A stretch of 64,000 bases of DNA. It comes from Tubulanus polymorphus (taxonomy: Eukaryota > Nemertea > Palaeonemertea > Tubulaniformes > Tubulanidae). The notes under the pieces are model-generated. The model did not search any database. It had not been told where the DNA came from and worked only from the letters and a program-made list of their open reading frames with translations. The stretch lies in contig NC_134026.1 of the NCBI RefSeq assembly GCF_964204645.1, forward strand, positions 22,710,650 through 22,774,649, read 5' to 3'. Below, one piece after another: positions 39,427 to 52,815 of this stretch (within the stretch, counting starts at the first letter, position 1; the number at the start of each line of letters is the position of its first letter). The position numbers were made by a program, and so were the translations under genes.

Positions 39427-42400
39427 TTAACCGATTTTGATTTTCTTGGTGGGGTGATGAAATTCAGCAGCATTAGTAGCGGAGACGGGAACGACGACGA
39501 TAGTTTTAGTGCCGGCTGTCGATGACGCCCCGGACGCCACGACAGTCACCGCGTGAGCACCAGCCTGGTTGACGGCGTGGGCAAGGGAGGCAGGAACGGT
39601 AACAGCAGTGGCTCCGGAATTGAGAAGAGATGTGGCTGGGATGCTACTAATGGAATTTACGGTTGTAACTTTCGGTGCTACGGGTGCGCTAGCTGATCTT
39701 CCATTCTCTAAAGTGCTCATTGTGCCCGAACTACCAAAATCTGTCAACTGAAGAAAAGACAAAAACTAATATGAATTAAGATACAATCAGATCCAAACTA
39801 TCCATCAATCAAACTTTACAAGTGATAATATCATTTCTTTCATGATTTCTTTTTCGTTTCTCTAATCTTAAATTAAGTTGATCATGCTTAAATAACTTCT
39901 AACATAATGTCCATTGTTTGCTTAGCTAAACTATTAGGTTAAGTGTTGTGTAAACGATTAACATTTATTTACAATTATCATTAAGGGAACATTGGGCGGA
40001 GTTTTTTTTTGTTGACTAGAATAGTAAATCAGGCCAGTTCCAATGAGCTAGAACATGTCGCACCTCTCCCATGACAGCGATTGGCGTGTCTCCTGTTGCG
40101 GCTGCTACTTTATGCTCAACCAAGTAGAACATGTACTCATCGTACAACAGACGGATTAAATGGAAGGAACCAAAACTGGCCGCACTACGCAGGGTTAAAT
40201 CACGAATAACCATCGAACTAAAAATAGATATAAAATTCATATATTCAATCAGACATTCTCATATTGAGCATCAAGTTTTTAGGTAGTTTGATTGGTAACC
40301 AACCTGTAAAAAGACCATTTTAATAGGAATTGTCGAGCTGCTTTTGCGAATGACGGGCTGCCTTCATGCGGTTTGAGGACCTGGTTCACCACTCCTTCAA
40401 GCCAAATAGCCCACTGTTCAAGTGAGTTTTGTTGCTGCAATGTTTTCTTGAAGTCTTGTTCTAAACGTGTGACGACTGCGTCGTCGCACTGGCAAACCCA
40501 AGATGCTTGCTCCTGAAAATTAGATCAATGCGTATGAGAAACGCTCCTCAAATATCCGCTGACCATTTTAACACCGTTTCACTACCGACTTACTTGGACA
40601 TTATTGAAGTCAACCCTGTTTAAGTCAGTGAGCATCTGATTGATTTGGGACGTATTCTGAAGGACAGCTCTAGCAGCCTGAGCAAGGTGATTTAGGGACG
40701 TATATCTCCTCAGGGTCTGAGCGAATGCACTCACAGCAGTTATCTGCTGCTGTGTCATTTCATCGGGGATTCCTTCCATGGCATTTTTCAGCCATGTTTC
40801 TAGACTCTTCGCGAAGTTACGAATCGCTTGGGTCAAGGAACCTATAAGAAATCAACAAATTTCAAATTGGTATTGATATCTTATAACATTGACATTATGC
40901 ATGGTAAATCAAGTCGGACTTACTCGGAATGGGTCTGAGGACGTCTGGAATGAGTACTTCGACGAGGGACTGATAGAAGGCATAATCTGATTGACGAATG
41001 TATCGCAGTACAGGCTCATATTTACAAACTCCCTGCAATTTATCTTTTGGCAGTCGTTTCTCGATTGCAATATCACTGAAACACAACAATAGTGGATATA
41101 GCTATGAACAACACTACTATTAATGAGTAAATTTTGGGTCGAATATGCCAGCGAAACACTCACTTATGACTACTCTCCTCAGGATTTCGCCAAAACGTTC
41201 TCCATAGATTCTCGATAAGGCTGAATTGTAGATTTACGACAACATCTAAAACTGCCTGAAAATCGAAATGGAGAAGACTGCGATGTTAGATACATATTGT
41301 GAAAACACAAACACAGCCAAATGAATGCATGTGATCTGTCTATATATACCTCGCAATGCTCCCTATACAGCTGCTCCATTATCCTAATGTGGTCCTTGTT
41401 AACTCCTTCAGGTAGGGGTATTGTGACCGTGTCGATGGATCCAAAATGTGGAATGGCACCAGATGCATCGCCGAGGAACTGTTGATGTTGCTGGTTAGAT
41501 GAGGTCTCATGCGATGCGGCGGTTGCGCTATGTGACGCATCTCCACTATCAGATCCTTCGGTTTTGGTGTTCACCGCTTTAAACCTGCAAAACATAAGAC
41601 AAATGAGCAACTACCTGCAACTGAATCAAATACTGGATATTAAGATCAACATTTAAGGAGTTCATATTCTAGGTATTTTTACCTTTTGCCTTGATTGATA
41701 GGCTGTTGTCTCATGGCCATTGTCTGATCATCGGTGAACTGATTCAGCGGAGAATTAGCCTTAATGCGAATTCCGTAATAATGATACTTAGAATTACCCC
41801 TAATAAGAGAATATGCATAAAACATGAAAATGACATTCATTACGATCGTCGTGATATCTTTGAAACGGAGTAAAAATTTCAATCTCAATAGTTGACATCG
41901 AACATCAACATAACAGACAAAGATGAAAGTCAAAACTTAGCAGAAAACCAAAAGCACAACTCAAAACATGCCAACTGTTTTAACATGTGATCAATGTTGC
42001 CCACAATACAATGTATAGATAAACAAATGAGCTACAATATACTGTCAATAATAGACACAAACGCAGTATTTCATCCGTTACAACAACGAATAGTTAAGAA
42101 TGCCAAGCATACCAGATTTTCAATAATATACACAGAATGTACAGACAATACTAAAATAAATTCTAAAAACATTGAAAGCAATAAATAATCTTCACAAAAT
42201 GAAAATGCAACCGGCGTCTTCTCCGAACGAAAGATATATTGTGGGCAACACTGATACTAAGAAAATATGGTAAGTGTTTAAAATGTTCTAGAAACTGAAA
42301 ATCATGAGCACCCGACCCCGAAACTTTGTGAGCTAAAAATGATTAATGTATAAACTATCAATGAATTATGGAATGTGGTTAGGTCTAGAAATTTTGGTGA

Positions 42401-45400
42401 ACCATGAAATTGAATCATCTCTACCTGGTCCCTAATCGACGGGTCCTCAGGCCCAGAAAAACTGAGCGTATGAGCTTGCCAAACGAAGCAGGGTTCATAG
42501 GATCCATTTTTTGTTCATGACAGTGTCGGAGATAATGGTTATATAAGGTGCTCCTCGGCAGGCTCACTCCATCAGCCGTTTCGTAATTTTCAATTAGCCA
42601 CTGAACCTAAGGCAATACACAAAAACAATGATAAACATGACACATATATTAGAAAATAAAGTAGGTAGAAAACATTGACTACCTTTTACCCAACCGACGG
42701 GTCCGTAACCCCATAAACACTGAACGAATCAGCTTTCCGAATGATGCAGCATTCATTGCATCTTGTTTAGTTTCTGCGCAGTGTTGCAGATATAGGTTGT
42801 AAAGAGTACCACGGGGTAAGCTCACACCATCTGTTGCTTCGAAATGCTCAAATAGCCACTGAACCTAACAATCAATATCACAATTGTATATATTCGAAAC
42901 AATTAACCGGCGATGAAGCATTTAAGTCCTCAAGAAGTGTGAGCGATAAGAGAAGGAAATGAATCTGTGATTCATTAGGGGAATCCTATAGTTTGCATGC
43001 TGTAAATGAAAACCAAAGGTAAAGCAACAAAAGAAGACTTCATTACTGGATTTAAAAACATCCTGAAAAAACAGCCAAGCCAGTCTAATCCGTATTTCTC
43101 ATTAGTTGGCAGCAATATGAAATTTATTCAGGATTAGGAGAAGTTCAGATTAAAGAGAGATAAGATGCAGCCAACAAAAACACAAGTCAAGAGCTCAACA
43201 CGGATAAAATTGGATTGACTGTATGAACAACTAAAGCAGGAATGACATGAATATAACAGGTAACCATCATCTGTAGACTTCAGCTGTAAATTAATGATCA
43301 ATGACATATGAGTGAATAGAAACTAAATAAAACAGCCATCATAAAAAGTCATCATATAAATGGATAATTTCAACAAATTCACTGGTCAGTAATCAAAACC
43401 TGCTGCGCATAATGTTAGTTTCTACTGTTAAGTTGCTGAACTGTTAAGTTGCCGATTCATTACCCCAATGTCCAGCTGATAACTGATAATACTTCAGGCA
43501 CTAGTTCCACAATGAAGTCAAATTTAATTGACCTGTGGAACTGGCACCAGGATTTTTCATATCGGGAGTTCATATTTTATAGCGCACAACAAGCTTTGAT
43601 CATTGCTATAATACAGGATTTTGAATAAGCAAACATCTACATATTTCTAAACTCTACGAATACATCTTTATTTGTGCTGCCACTCTTTGCAGGCTACACC
43701 GATCTACCTGGTACCTGGTAGTAGACCCTACTACAGTATTATCGAATGCAGTTTCTTTCAAATGAATATAATTGCATACATACTATTGATGTTAGCATAA
43801 ATGTACCCCGAGACATAAGGTAAAACACTCTTTGTTATCGATCTTTGACAATAGTGAAAGGATTAAAATAGATTAATAAAATTGTATATACAAAAGAAAC
43901 AAATTTACCACATCTGGTCTGATCATGAAATAGGCGTTCACAATATTATTTTCAAAACAGTACTTTTACAAAAACATCAAAGGGAAATGGCTCAATAATG
44001 AAATAACACGACAAAACAGAAAAAATCTGATAATACATATACATAAATACATATTTATAGTTACAATTTTACTTCTTACTTCTGACCTCGACTGAATGAA
44101 ATGAAACTAATAGCTTTTCATTAGGAACTAGACACTGAAATTGCGGTCAATTATTCAATGATAAAACAACCTAGATTGAAAACGTTGGTATCAATAAATG
44201 AATAAAGAACAAGAACAGAACTAATAGTAGGTAAATTGGTAGTGTTAACTAGGAACTAAACGACCACAGCATTGAATTGTTCTAGAAATGAAGATTCTAA
44301 TCCTAATAAAACATATCTCTCTGTGTATAAGGTCTAATAAATGACTGTTGTCTAATAAATCTGCCAACTATTAATGAAAACTTAACTTTTTTTCTTTTTC
44401 TTTTATCACCTTTTATGACAATAACACCAACGAAGTTGAGTATGCTTTCAAAAAACATCTAATATATCTGATAAGACAATTGGATTATTGTCGCAAGGAG
44501 AAACATCAAAATAATCAAACTCAACTGTGATATAAATTTCAAACGAGTCATTAAAAACAGGCAATCACATTCCTTCGAAGCGTCTCTCAAGTCTGACTCA
44601 CTGAACTACCATCATGGGAATTTTGCTGTAATTAACAAGTTTCAGCTTAGACTTTATTCCAGAGTCCATGTTCATAGATTCTACTAGCAAGGTGTCAGTC
44701 TCGCATATAACTGACAGAATACAGACACAGTACAACAAGACGAACAAAGATTACGTCATTGCATTAACAATGGACTCACTAGATAGAAAGAACGGCCAAA
44801 TAAAACTGATTGATATTCAAATCAAACGGTAAGACTGATGTATCCAATAAAATCACCATACGGTATATCCCCATTGATATTGTAGAATTTGCATTTGCCT
44901 GTTTTTAATTGAAAAGCGGGTTTCTTCGAATCTGTCCACACCACACGCGCTGATCGACTGATTGTAGCTCCTATCGACAACTGACTCATCCGCAGAGCAT
45001 GTACCGCCGGGGTGAACAATATACAAACACTAAACAATCACTATATATACCTCTTTTTCGTGGGCCTTCAAATCAACGCGGTTGCTCCACGACGACGGAT
45101 GGTAATTTTGCGCTGGGTCTTCATTACCCGGAGCCTGATCGCTGTATTCCCACTGAAATTATGCAAAGACGAAAAAAACGATGCCAGAATCGCTCGATTC
45201 AACATGTACATACAGGTGCTCGTGATACTTACTGTGGCCGGAGAGGCTCTCGTTGTATGAGTAATTGGGAACCCCTCCCCATCCATAGTTCCCCCTTGTA
45301 GCAGGTACGTGCCCCCGTGTTGAGCCATGAACTGTCGCTGAATGCTCTGCACCTGCAATAAATAGTTTACTCATACTCAGCCGCCAACTCTATCGGTTTT

Positions 45401-48400
45401 AATTCCGATGATTATCTCAATGGTTCCAATTCTTTTTTTATTTTACACTAAATCTATATCTAGGTTTATTAGTACATTTGTCTTTAAGATTTGAGAAAAT
45501 AATTCCAAATATCAACATTCTGAATTGTATTGCTACTAGCTATAATCAATTTTGAAACACTTTTGAAAGCAAACAGGTCTAATTTTCATAAACATATTAT
45601 CTATATATATATTTCATCAAGGATAGTTACTATATGTAATCGTTAATGAATTAGTTTTAGTAATATTAATCAACGAATAATAAAAGTTGAGGAGTTAATA
45701 GTCACGGGTAGTCAGTCAATCGGATTAACACAGGATATAGGTGCAGAGTTTTTATTGACACGGCAATGATGGTGCATACTACGACAGTATAAGCAGCAAC
45801 AGCGGGGGTCACTCCTGATGTGAGAAAATAGAGAAATAGACGAAGAAGATCATCACATTATCATCAGATTAACATATGACATGATGAGCAGTTGGTGGTG
45901 TTATACAATAAACTTCAATGAGCTCTCGATTCTTCCTTTACAACGATCAAAATTGATTTATACCATGCTTTACAACGATTTCCAAAATTTTCACTCAATT
46001 TTCATCAACTTTAACCGGACTCCCTACGAGCTCGTGCAAAGTTTACTGCGATTCGAATGACAGGGTTACAGCGCTATGCACTCATGAATAATATCTATAA
46101 TCTTTTATGCAAACATCCGCTGCTAAAAATAGCGAGGTACGTTTCGGAGGCAAGACAAATACCGGGATTACAAAAAAAATGTATGTGATATAATCTGCAT
46201 ATCAAATCCATCGACAATGTAATGATAAACAGCACAGTATTTGTCCCCACCGCTATAATAATTAATCAGGTGGGTATAGAATTAAGGATATAATGAATAA
46301 ATATCATAAGCAGCATGCGGATGATGCAATATGAGAACAGTATTAAATTCTCAATTCTGTCAGTTTCTTGGATCACTTCCCATCAGGCTTTAGTCATACT
46401 AAATCTGCACAAGGGTTCAAACTATCGACCATATAAAGGGTCTAAGTATCCAACCAGGCTTTTCTATGCAATGCGCCGTTATCATATCTTACAACCCGAT
46501 CTTTCGTAGGTAAAAACCGTGCTTGAGAATCGTGGCCACAGAATGAACGCATCATCGCCACGATCATTTGGTGAATGAAAAGGTTTTTGAAGAGATTCAG
46601 TGCACAAAACATCATACACGAGATTGAGCACGAATTTAGGGGGTTTGAATGATTAATTACACAGCATGAAGTTCAATTTGTTATCGTATTGCTAGGGGGG
46701 TGAACCAAGAAAAGTTATAGTTTTAGCGGTAGAATTCATGGAAAGATCGAGAAAAGTAACACTTACTTGTGATCCGGAAGCTGTCTGATAGTATGTTCCA
46801 GATACAGGAGTATACATAGCTGCCTGAGTATAGTCTGTGTAGTTTTGCCTGAAACATTCATTTACAAACATAGATGATTAACCAAAATAATTCACGATAA
46901 CAATCGGTACACCATTCAATATTCTATTCAGTTCATTTCAATAAATTGCAGTTTATAACACAGAAACATTTTGAGATTCAATCTCAGTAAAACTCAGCTC
47001 TCTACAGATCTAAACATTTAGAAGGATCCAGGAACTGAACACAAATTATATCCGTCAAATACATGTTGGTTACTTTACCTGAATTCAGTTAGAAACGAGT
47101 TTAAAAGAACATTTAAATAAAAAAAATCGAACACATAAATGGACAAGGAGAGGTCCTAGTTACGTTTTCAGATGTTTCTCGATTCAAGTTTTCATCGTCC
47201 CTTTAGAGACTTTTTATGTGAAATATAAATTTCAAAAAAAATAGATGATATACATCAGATGTTGCCCATAGGTCAAATTATAATAACTCAATCAAGAAAC
47301 ATTGTTTAAACAAACTAAGAACAATTAAATCACAGTGAAGTAGGTGAAAGTTTGGTCTCAGAATTTGTAACGGAGCTAGATTTCCATTTCATGATCAATT
47401 TATCAAGTTTTAGCAATATTTTTAATGGAAACCCAGCCCGAACGAACTGTGTGCAAAACAAGAACAAAGCATCAAAATTTTGGCTCAACTATCTGTTACG
47501 AACAACAATATTTGCTTGTGGTGAACAAGAATCAAGTTAGGTCAAATTGTCCGATTCAAAGCTTCTCAAAATCGAAAAAATTTTGCCGCCTACAAACGTA
47601 GCATTCGTGTGAGCTAGCGAGCGGCAAAAAATTCATCGGAATCTTGAATACGGCCATGTGCCACTACAACACTGCAACATTCTTGTGAAAACTCTCACAT
47701 TTGTCCATTTGTAGCGGCATATACAGTAGGATCGGAACTTTCCACATACTGGACATGAGCTGGATATACAGTCTGTCCAGCAGCTGCTTGAAGAGTCACT
47801 GTTTCCGTTGTGTTTGCATTCTCTTGCGTGTTGTTCTGTTCAGCTGCCGCAACTGATGCTTGCAAAGAAAGAAAAAACGTAAGCAACTAGTAACATCCCC
47901 ACTAACAAAATAGAACACGTGACGATCAAATAAGACTATTTCATACAGTTCATTGTGAAGAGTCTCTAATCGGATTAATCTGAATCTCAGGATCGTATAT
48001 CGTTTTTAATGCAGTTTATCTCGATGCAGCTTTGTACTTGATCACAATTCATAGACAAAGCTACATTAGCTAAGATACATACACTTAGATCATCGTTGAA
48101 ACACTGATTCCTCATATTATCTTTTATATATGATAACTTTTTCGATCAATTCGAAGCTTCTTTTTAATCTAGTAGAACACAAAATGAGCAGTTCCACTTT
48201 GTGAAATTAGAAAATAATTGAAAATATCGCGCAATAAAAGATTGGGTTCTTACTTGTTACGATAAACTGCTGTCCGGTTTGAGCGGACTGGATGATAGTA
48301 GCAGTTTGTGGAGCTGCTTTCGTCGGCGTCTGTGGTGACTGACTAGGAGTATTACTCTGTGTTCCTAAAGCCTACAAAGACACGACATTCCGAATATCGC

Positions 48401-48995
48401 CATTAGAAACAATAGCCCGAGTTGCTCTCGCATTCCGAATATGAAGTCAAATCAATTCCCATTTCGTTCATTTCTAGCGGCCATCGTTATCTTAAAGTCG
48501 CTCGCTACTAGTCGAGCGACGATCGATTGGAAATTTCTCGGTCAATATCTGCCCTGAAAACGCACCGTTGAACGGCGTGAACAAAAGATTTCATTATTCC
48601 CATCATCGATTCACATTGTACTCACCTGGATATTATTGGCGTTAATAGCCTGCATCTCTGTAACGTATGTTTGTGTCGCCATGAAACTGTCCTCTTGTTC
48701 TGCCTGAAAATACACAAGGATTGTAAACACGGTCAGCATTACAGTACATTAGATAACGAAAAAAACAAAAACTTACTTTAATCATGAAAAAAGAATCGGT
48801 CATATTTTGCACTAAAACTAGTCTTTCATAAAAATGCTTTATTGAAAGCCAATTATCGATGTTTGTTGCAGGAATTGCACTCGGATAATATCATAAAAGT
48901 AACAATGCAAGCCGACAATTAATTCGTCAAGCGTTATGGATGTCCTGTGGATGCCGAGTTTGTCATTAGCAGATTAAGACTATTGATTCATATGC

Positions 48996-49028
<33 letters not shown>

Positions 49029-49573
49029 GAGGGGGAAGCCAACCACAATAATGCGTGAGCTTTGCAGTATCGATGTTAAACCTGAAAAACACAAACTACC
49101 ACGCTAGGCTTCAAAATATAGATTTATTTTCATTCCTATTCTTAGACGATGCCAAAGTATAAATCAACATCATGCAAAGCCGTTGACAATGCTACATGGA
49201 AATTATGTGATAATGAAACTCAATCTAAATTCAAATACAAATCTTTAACCGGTCCTAGAATATTTACTGGCGTGGCACCAATAGGCAAAAAGTATAAAGC
49301 ATTCTTTTTAAGGGACGTTGCAAATTTGTGACTTCACAGTCCAAAACTTTCATCACAACAAACCTCTACTTAACCACAATAGCCAAACACAATACCCTTG
49401 AAAATAGGATTCAAGCCGAGATCTCAAAGTAGAAATTACGGTTTTACAACAACTTAGCCTTACGCTTGATAATCAAACTAACAACTATTAACGGTGATAA
49501 TAAGATGCGGTCTCACCTGAAGAAAATCCACCCATGGCCCCATGTTTAACACACTGTCAATAGCATCCACCAT
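39427..49573 (-). CDS. RFX: RFX1/2/3-type winged-helix transcription factor with two alternative DNA-binding exons
   Basis: Exons 5' to 3': 49573-49517, 48703-48626, 48371-48254, 47858-47699, 46848-46767, 45352-45233, then either 42864-42683 or 42606-42425, 41799-41683, 41584-41350, 41255-41164, 41075-40924, 40841-40594, 40512-40304, 40217-40064, 39747-39427. With one DNA-binding exon the total is 2,325 nt, exactly 774 codons plus stop. The N-terminal Gln/Thr-rich activation region includes [17 protein letters not shown]. The DBD continues into [24 protein letters not shown] and dimerisation regions follow: [75 protein letters not shown] and [16 protein letters not shown]. The Ala/Val/Ser-rich tail ends KKIKIG. 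The family binds X-boxes as a dimer and drives ciliogenesis genes. The start [10 protein letters not shown] is chosen as the first in-frame ATG; MATQTYV in exon 2 is an alternative. Confidence 0.96.
42425..42606 (-). CDS. RFX: RFX DNA-binding exon A (canonical version)
   Basis: 182 nt; starts in phase 0 after CTTAG and ends with two spare nt (AG) before GTAGAG. Encodes [20 protein letters not shown] ... RTRRLGT, then Arg across the junction to GNSKYHYYG. It keeps the residues typical of animal RFX1/2/3 ([27 protein letters not shown]). It lies downstream (in transcription) of exon B, after an intron of 76 nt. Confidence 0.95.
42683..42864 (-). CDS. RFX: RFX DNA-binding exon B (divergent alternative version)
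   Basis: 182 nt with the same start and end phases as exon A and its own acceptor (TGTTAG) and donor (GTAGTC). Encodes [20 protein letters not shown] ... RTRRLGK. It is 45/60 identical to exon A, with changes in helix 1 (ENYETA to EHFEAT), helix 2 ([12 protein letters not shown] to [12 protein letters not shown]) and the wing entry (LGTR to LGKR). It has no stop or frame damage. Joining B to A would shift the frame, so only one can be used per transcript. Confidence 0.9.
42865..45232 (-). other. RFX intron 6 (2.4 kb)
   Basis: Separates the exon ending [10 protein letters not shown] from the alternative DNA-binding exons. No third DBD copy or other exon recognised. AT-rich, without a clear transposon. 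Confidence 0.6.
48996..49031. repeat. (GA)n microsatellite
   Basis: AGAGAG run with one CAG interruption, followed by a G-rich tail, in RFX intron 1. Confidence 0.95.
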
Positions 49574-52460
49574 CGACAACTCTCATTACATTCACACGTC
49601 TCTGAGTCTCAGTGAACGAACGAACGAATAAGGCAGGGTATTAAATGCCAGGTATGCTGCTAATACCTGCATGCAATTCGCTGCATGCGCATGTTGCACT
49701 TAATTGATTAATCGCATCAAACTGCTTTTGTTCCAAAGCTTCCAATATTTTCAGTGTTTTCACGGTGCAGAAATATCAATCGTCGAATCGCTTAATGAAA
49801 TGACACACACACAGACAAACACACGCGCGAGGTCAGGCGTAATCGTCCGATTCAAAATCTATTTCATTTGACGCTGAATAAACAGGGTCCAGCTTCACAA
49901 ATTTCCGACCAAATGATGTCATTAATAATTAAAACACCATTGTGAAACAAGTCAGTTTAGCAAAACTGGCCCATGAATCATGACAGCACGGCCAAGCCAT
50001 ACAACTGAACGATTCAATATCAGTCCGATAGTACCAAATAACCAGGTCCCTATTATAAGTCAACTTATTTCTGCCGCATTTTTCGATGAAATTATTATTG
50101 TCGGTTTCTTCTTTCCTGTAGTCATTCTTTTTACAGTAGTCATTATATTTCAGCAGCGGAGCATATTACGACTAACTGCATTTTATTACTGTCTTCACAG
50201 TGCAATTTAGCCACCGATATAAGTTTATTTTCTATTCATACACAAACTAATGGGACTGTTCAGCCGGAAGTTCCCCGATGAGCACGGGTTTCAATATAGT
50301 ACCTATGCATGGGGATGATAAAATTGGCACCGAGCGTTCGTCACTCGTTCGAACGTAGTTTACTATAATATGAGCCATCAATGAAAACAATACGCGCGCA
50401 CACACGCTGAAAGAATGGGAATTCTCATGACAAACTGCTATTAATGATTATCTTTATCGAGTGACAGCCACTACGCAGCGACTACAAGACAACCAGACCA
50501 GAAATTGACAAAAAGTTATCTTTCTATATTGCATGTCCCACCAGGATGACGTCTCATTGATCAAATACCTGTTCTAGCGCTCGCATGGCAACCTAATCGC
50601 TGAAGATGTATCCATGGCGAAACTATGGAAGCGGTTAACATGCGATCAGAATTGCTTTCAATTTGCTGACTCGCAGCTTAAGAAAAATCGCTAATTCACG
50701 GAAAGCAATAGACAAATGTACGGAATGTCAGCATGATCAGAATGATGATCACTTGTAGAAGTCATACATAGCCGATTACTGCTGGAATAATTTCCAATAC
50801 AAAGTAAACTTCAGAGCTATGTACAGCTTTCATCTAGCCTACGCGCACTTGAGGCAGACCTTTCACCTTATACGGATGTAAACTTAATTAGGCTTATCTA
50901 TGTTGAAATTTAAACTGGACTCACTTCATTATGTGGTCTTGGGGACTAATAGGTCAATCAAACTCATTACAATGCCTGTAGACCTAACGAATGGCTTTTT
51001 CATGAAAAACGAGAGCAGCCTGCGATACCCTTCACATCGGCCTAAGGCCCTACGCATAGAATTTGAATTTTTCAACCCTCCTTCCAAGGTACGCAAAATC
51101 TGCCATTTTTCCATATACATTTTAAGCATTACAGTGATGCAATTGCTCTTAGCCCTCCCATTCCCCTTATGCGTGTAATAAATCAATGACCCCATACATT
51201 CAAAGTCTAAGACTAGAGCCCGTAGCCTCTACACTTTCTAAACTGATGCTTAAGTAAAGCTTGATCTACAAAAGACCTCTGTGACACATAGGCCTAGTTT
51301 TCATTTATAGGCTTCAGATAACATTGATCTAGAATTATCTAACCTTAATTTTGAAGTAGGGCCTTAATTTTTCCCCTGCTTAATCAAACAACTTTGAGAT
51401 GGGGAAATAACAAAAATCTATATCCCTTGTTGTATGAATTGGTAATTCAACGTACTGAGTAGGCCTACCTTACATCTATCTTTTGTCTGGGATTAGTTTG
51501 AATATTTTGTCTCAAATTTATCTTAAAACGATCGGTGAAACTGTGCAATCGTTTTTATTCATTTTTTGAAGGATTTTCAGAGTCTTCATTTCTCATGAAT
51601 AGAGAAAAGTTATGCCATTAATTTTTAACAATATTATATTTCCTGTGTTTCCATGCCATGAACCATGATTTTTGATGATATGAAAATCATTTCAAATGGG
51701 AGGCATGGAAACATATTGTTAAAATTGATTTAGTTCACAAGATGGAGTCTCTTTGATGAGTTAAGACTATTTGGCAATCCTTGTACATAGTAAAATGGAT
51801 AAAAGAGATGGCAGACCAAAAGTAAACTTCAACAGAATGTAGTATATTGATGAGGAGGCTTAATTAGCCCTTGTATCCTCATAAAACTGGCTAAAGTTCC
51901 ACTTACAAAACAAGCGATGTTTAAATAAGATAGGAGATAAAATTGATATCATTTTCACTTTTTTTGGCATCATCAGCTTTGTTTTCAGTCTGTTCATCAG
52001 TCAGAGAGCGACCAGGATGACAGTTATAATAGGAAGGCGGAGGACAGAGTATCACTGTCAGTGTCAGTGATCACTCAAAACTAAATACCAATACTGGCAA
52101 CCAACAACGAGAGATGATGACGGTAAAATTTAGACCCTAATTCATACTTTCAGTTTATGTTTTAAATGTGTAAGTCTAAATGTGTAAATCTTACACAGTA
52201 TTCAACTGATGAATATTTGCATCACTTGGCAACATTCAGCATATGAATCTCAAGCGCTGAGAAGAATCCCCAGTTGCCAGTGCCTACCTCACAACCACAC
52301 AAACCAATGGCAACCGAGCTGAAAACCAAACGCTTCAATATTAGCCCAAAATACTCGTCGATTCCAACCCAAAATATTTCTAGAACACCTAGATGTAACC
52401 CTGAACGCAACGATAACACTAGAAAATCGACTACTAAAGCGAAAATAACGTAAAAATCAC
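49574..52460 (-). other. Likely RFX 5' leader intron region
   Basis: No ORF in this 2.9-kb stretch shows homology or good coding character. Contents include an imperfect inverted repeat at 51620-51726 and TAGGCCTA palindromes at 51289 and 51460. The acceptor for the leader could not be chosen. Confidence 0.5.
51620..51726. repeat. Imperfect inverted repeat able to form a long hairpin
   Basis: AATTTTTAACAATAT plus GTTTCCATGCC on the left pairs with GGCATGGAAAC plus ATATTGTTAAAATT on the right. An inner stem, ATGATTTT/AAAATCAT, surrounds the loop. Extra bases bulge in the left arm. Could be a small foldback element or an RNA hairpin. Confidence 0.7.
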
Positions 52461-52815
52461 CTGAGCTGTTGGTGGGTAACAGTCGTCACAGCTACCGTGG
52501 CTATGGCGTTTATTCCTACGGCAACAGTTGCCAGACTCACTGCATAATCAAATTCGTCGATTCGTCCGCCGGGAACTAATTTAAATACGGCAAAATTTCG
52601 TAAATTCGCGTCGGATCGACTCGGTACCGTTTTACGATATACGCTAACGATCGTATACGATAATGGTATCCTTTACGATGCGAGTCTTCCGCGTGTTTAG
52701 GGAAGTGTTACGGCTTTCGTAGAAACTAGTTTCTGTGGCGGTGTGGTTGATAGGCAGTTATTCGGCATAGCGACGCCATCTTGGCATCATCTCGGTGACG
52801 ACAAAATGGCGGATC
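52461..52815 (-). promoter_or_regulatory. Probable RFX leader exon and GC-richer promoter with YY1-like sites
   Basis: A minus-strand donor CTCAG/GTGAT ends at 52461, consistent with a noncoding first exon. Upstream the base composition becomes GC/CpG richer. CGCCATCTTGG at 52774-52784 and AAAATGGCGG at 52803-52812 resemble YY1 sites. Everted RFX half-sites GGCAACAGTTGCC occur at 52520-52532. Assignment as the RFX promoter is inferred from position. Confidence 0.5.

Noticed and set aside
42607-42682. Steric block from a too-short intron as the cause of exon exclusivity
   Set aside because: The 76-nt gap is short, but other working introns here are about 80 nt, so frame incompatibility is the better argument.
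44822-45037. Minus-strand ORF in the RFX intron
   Set aside because: No homology to RFX and no phase-compatible splice pair; composition looks noncoding.
49149-49331. 60-aa plus-strand ORF in an RFX intron
   Set aside because: Short, Lys/Ser-rich, no homology or splice context.
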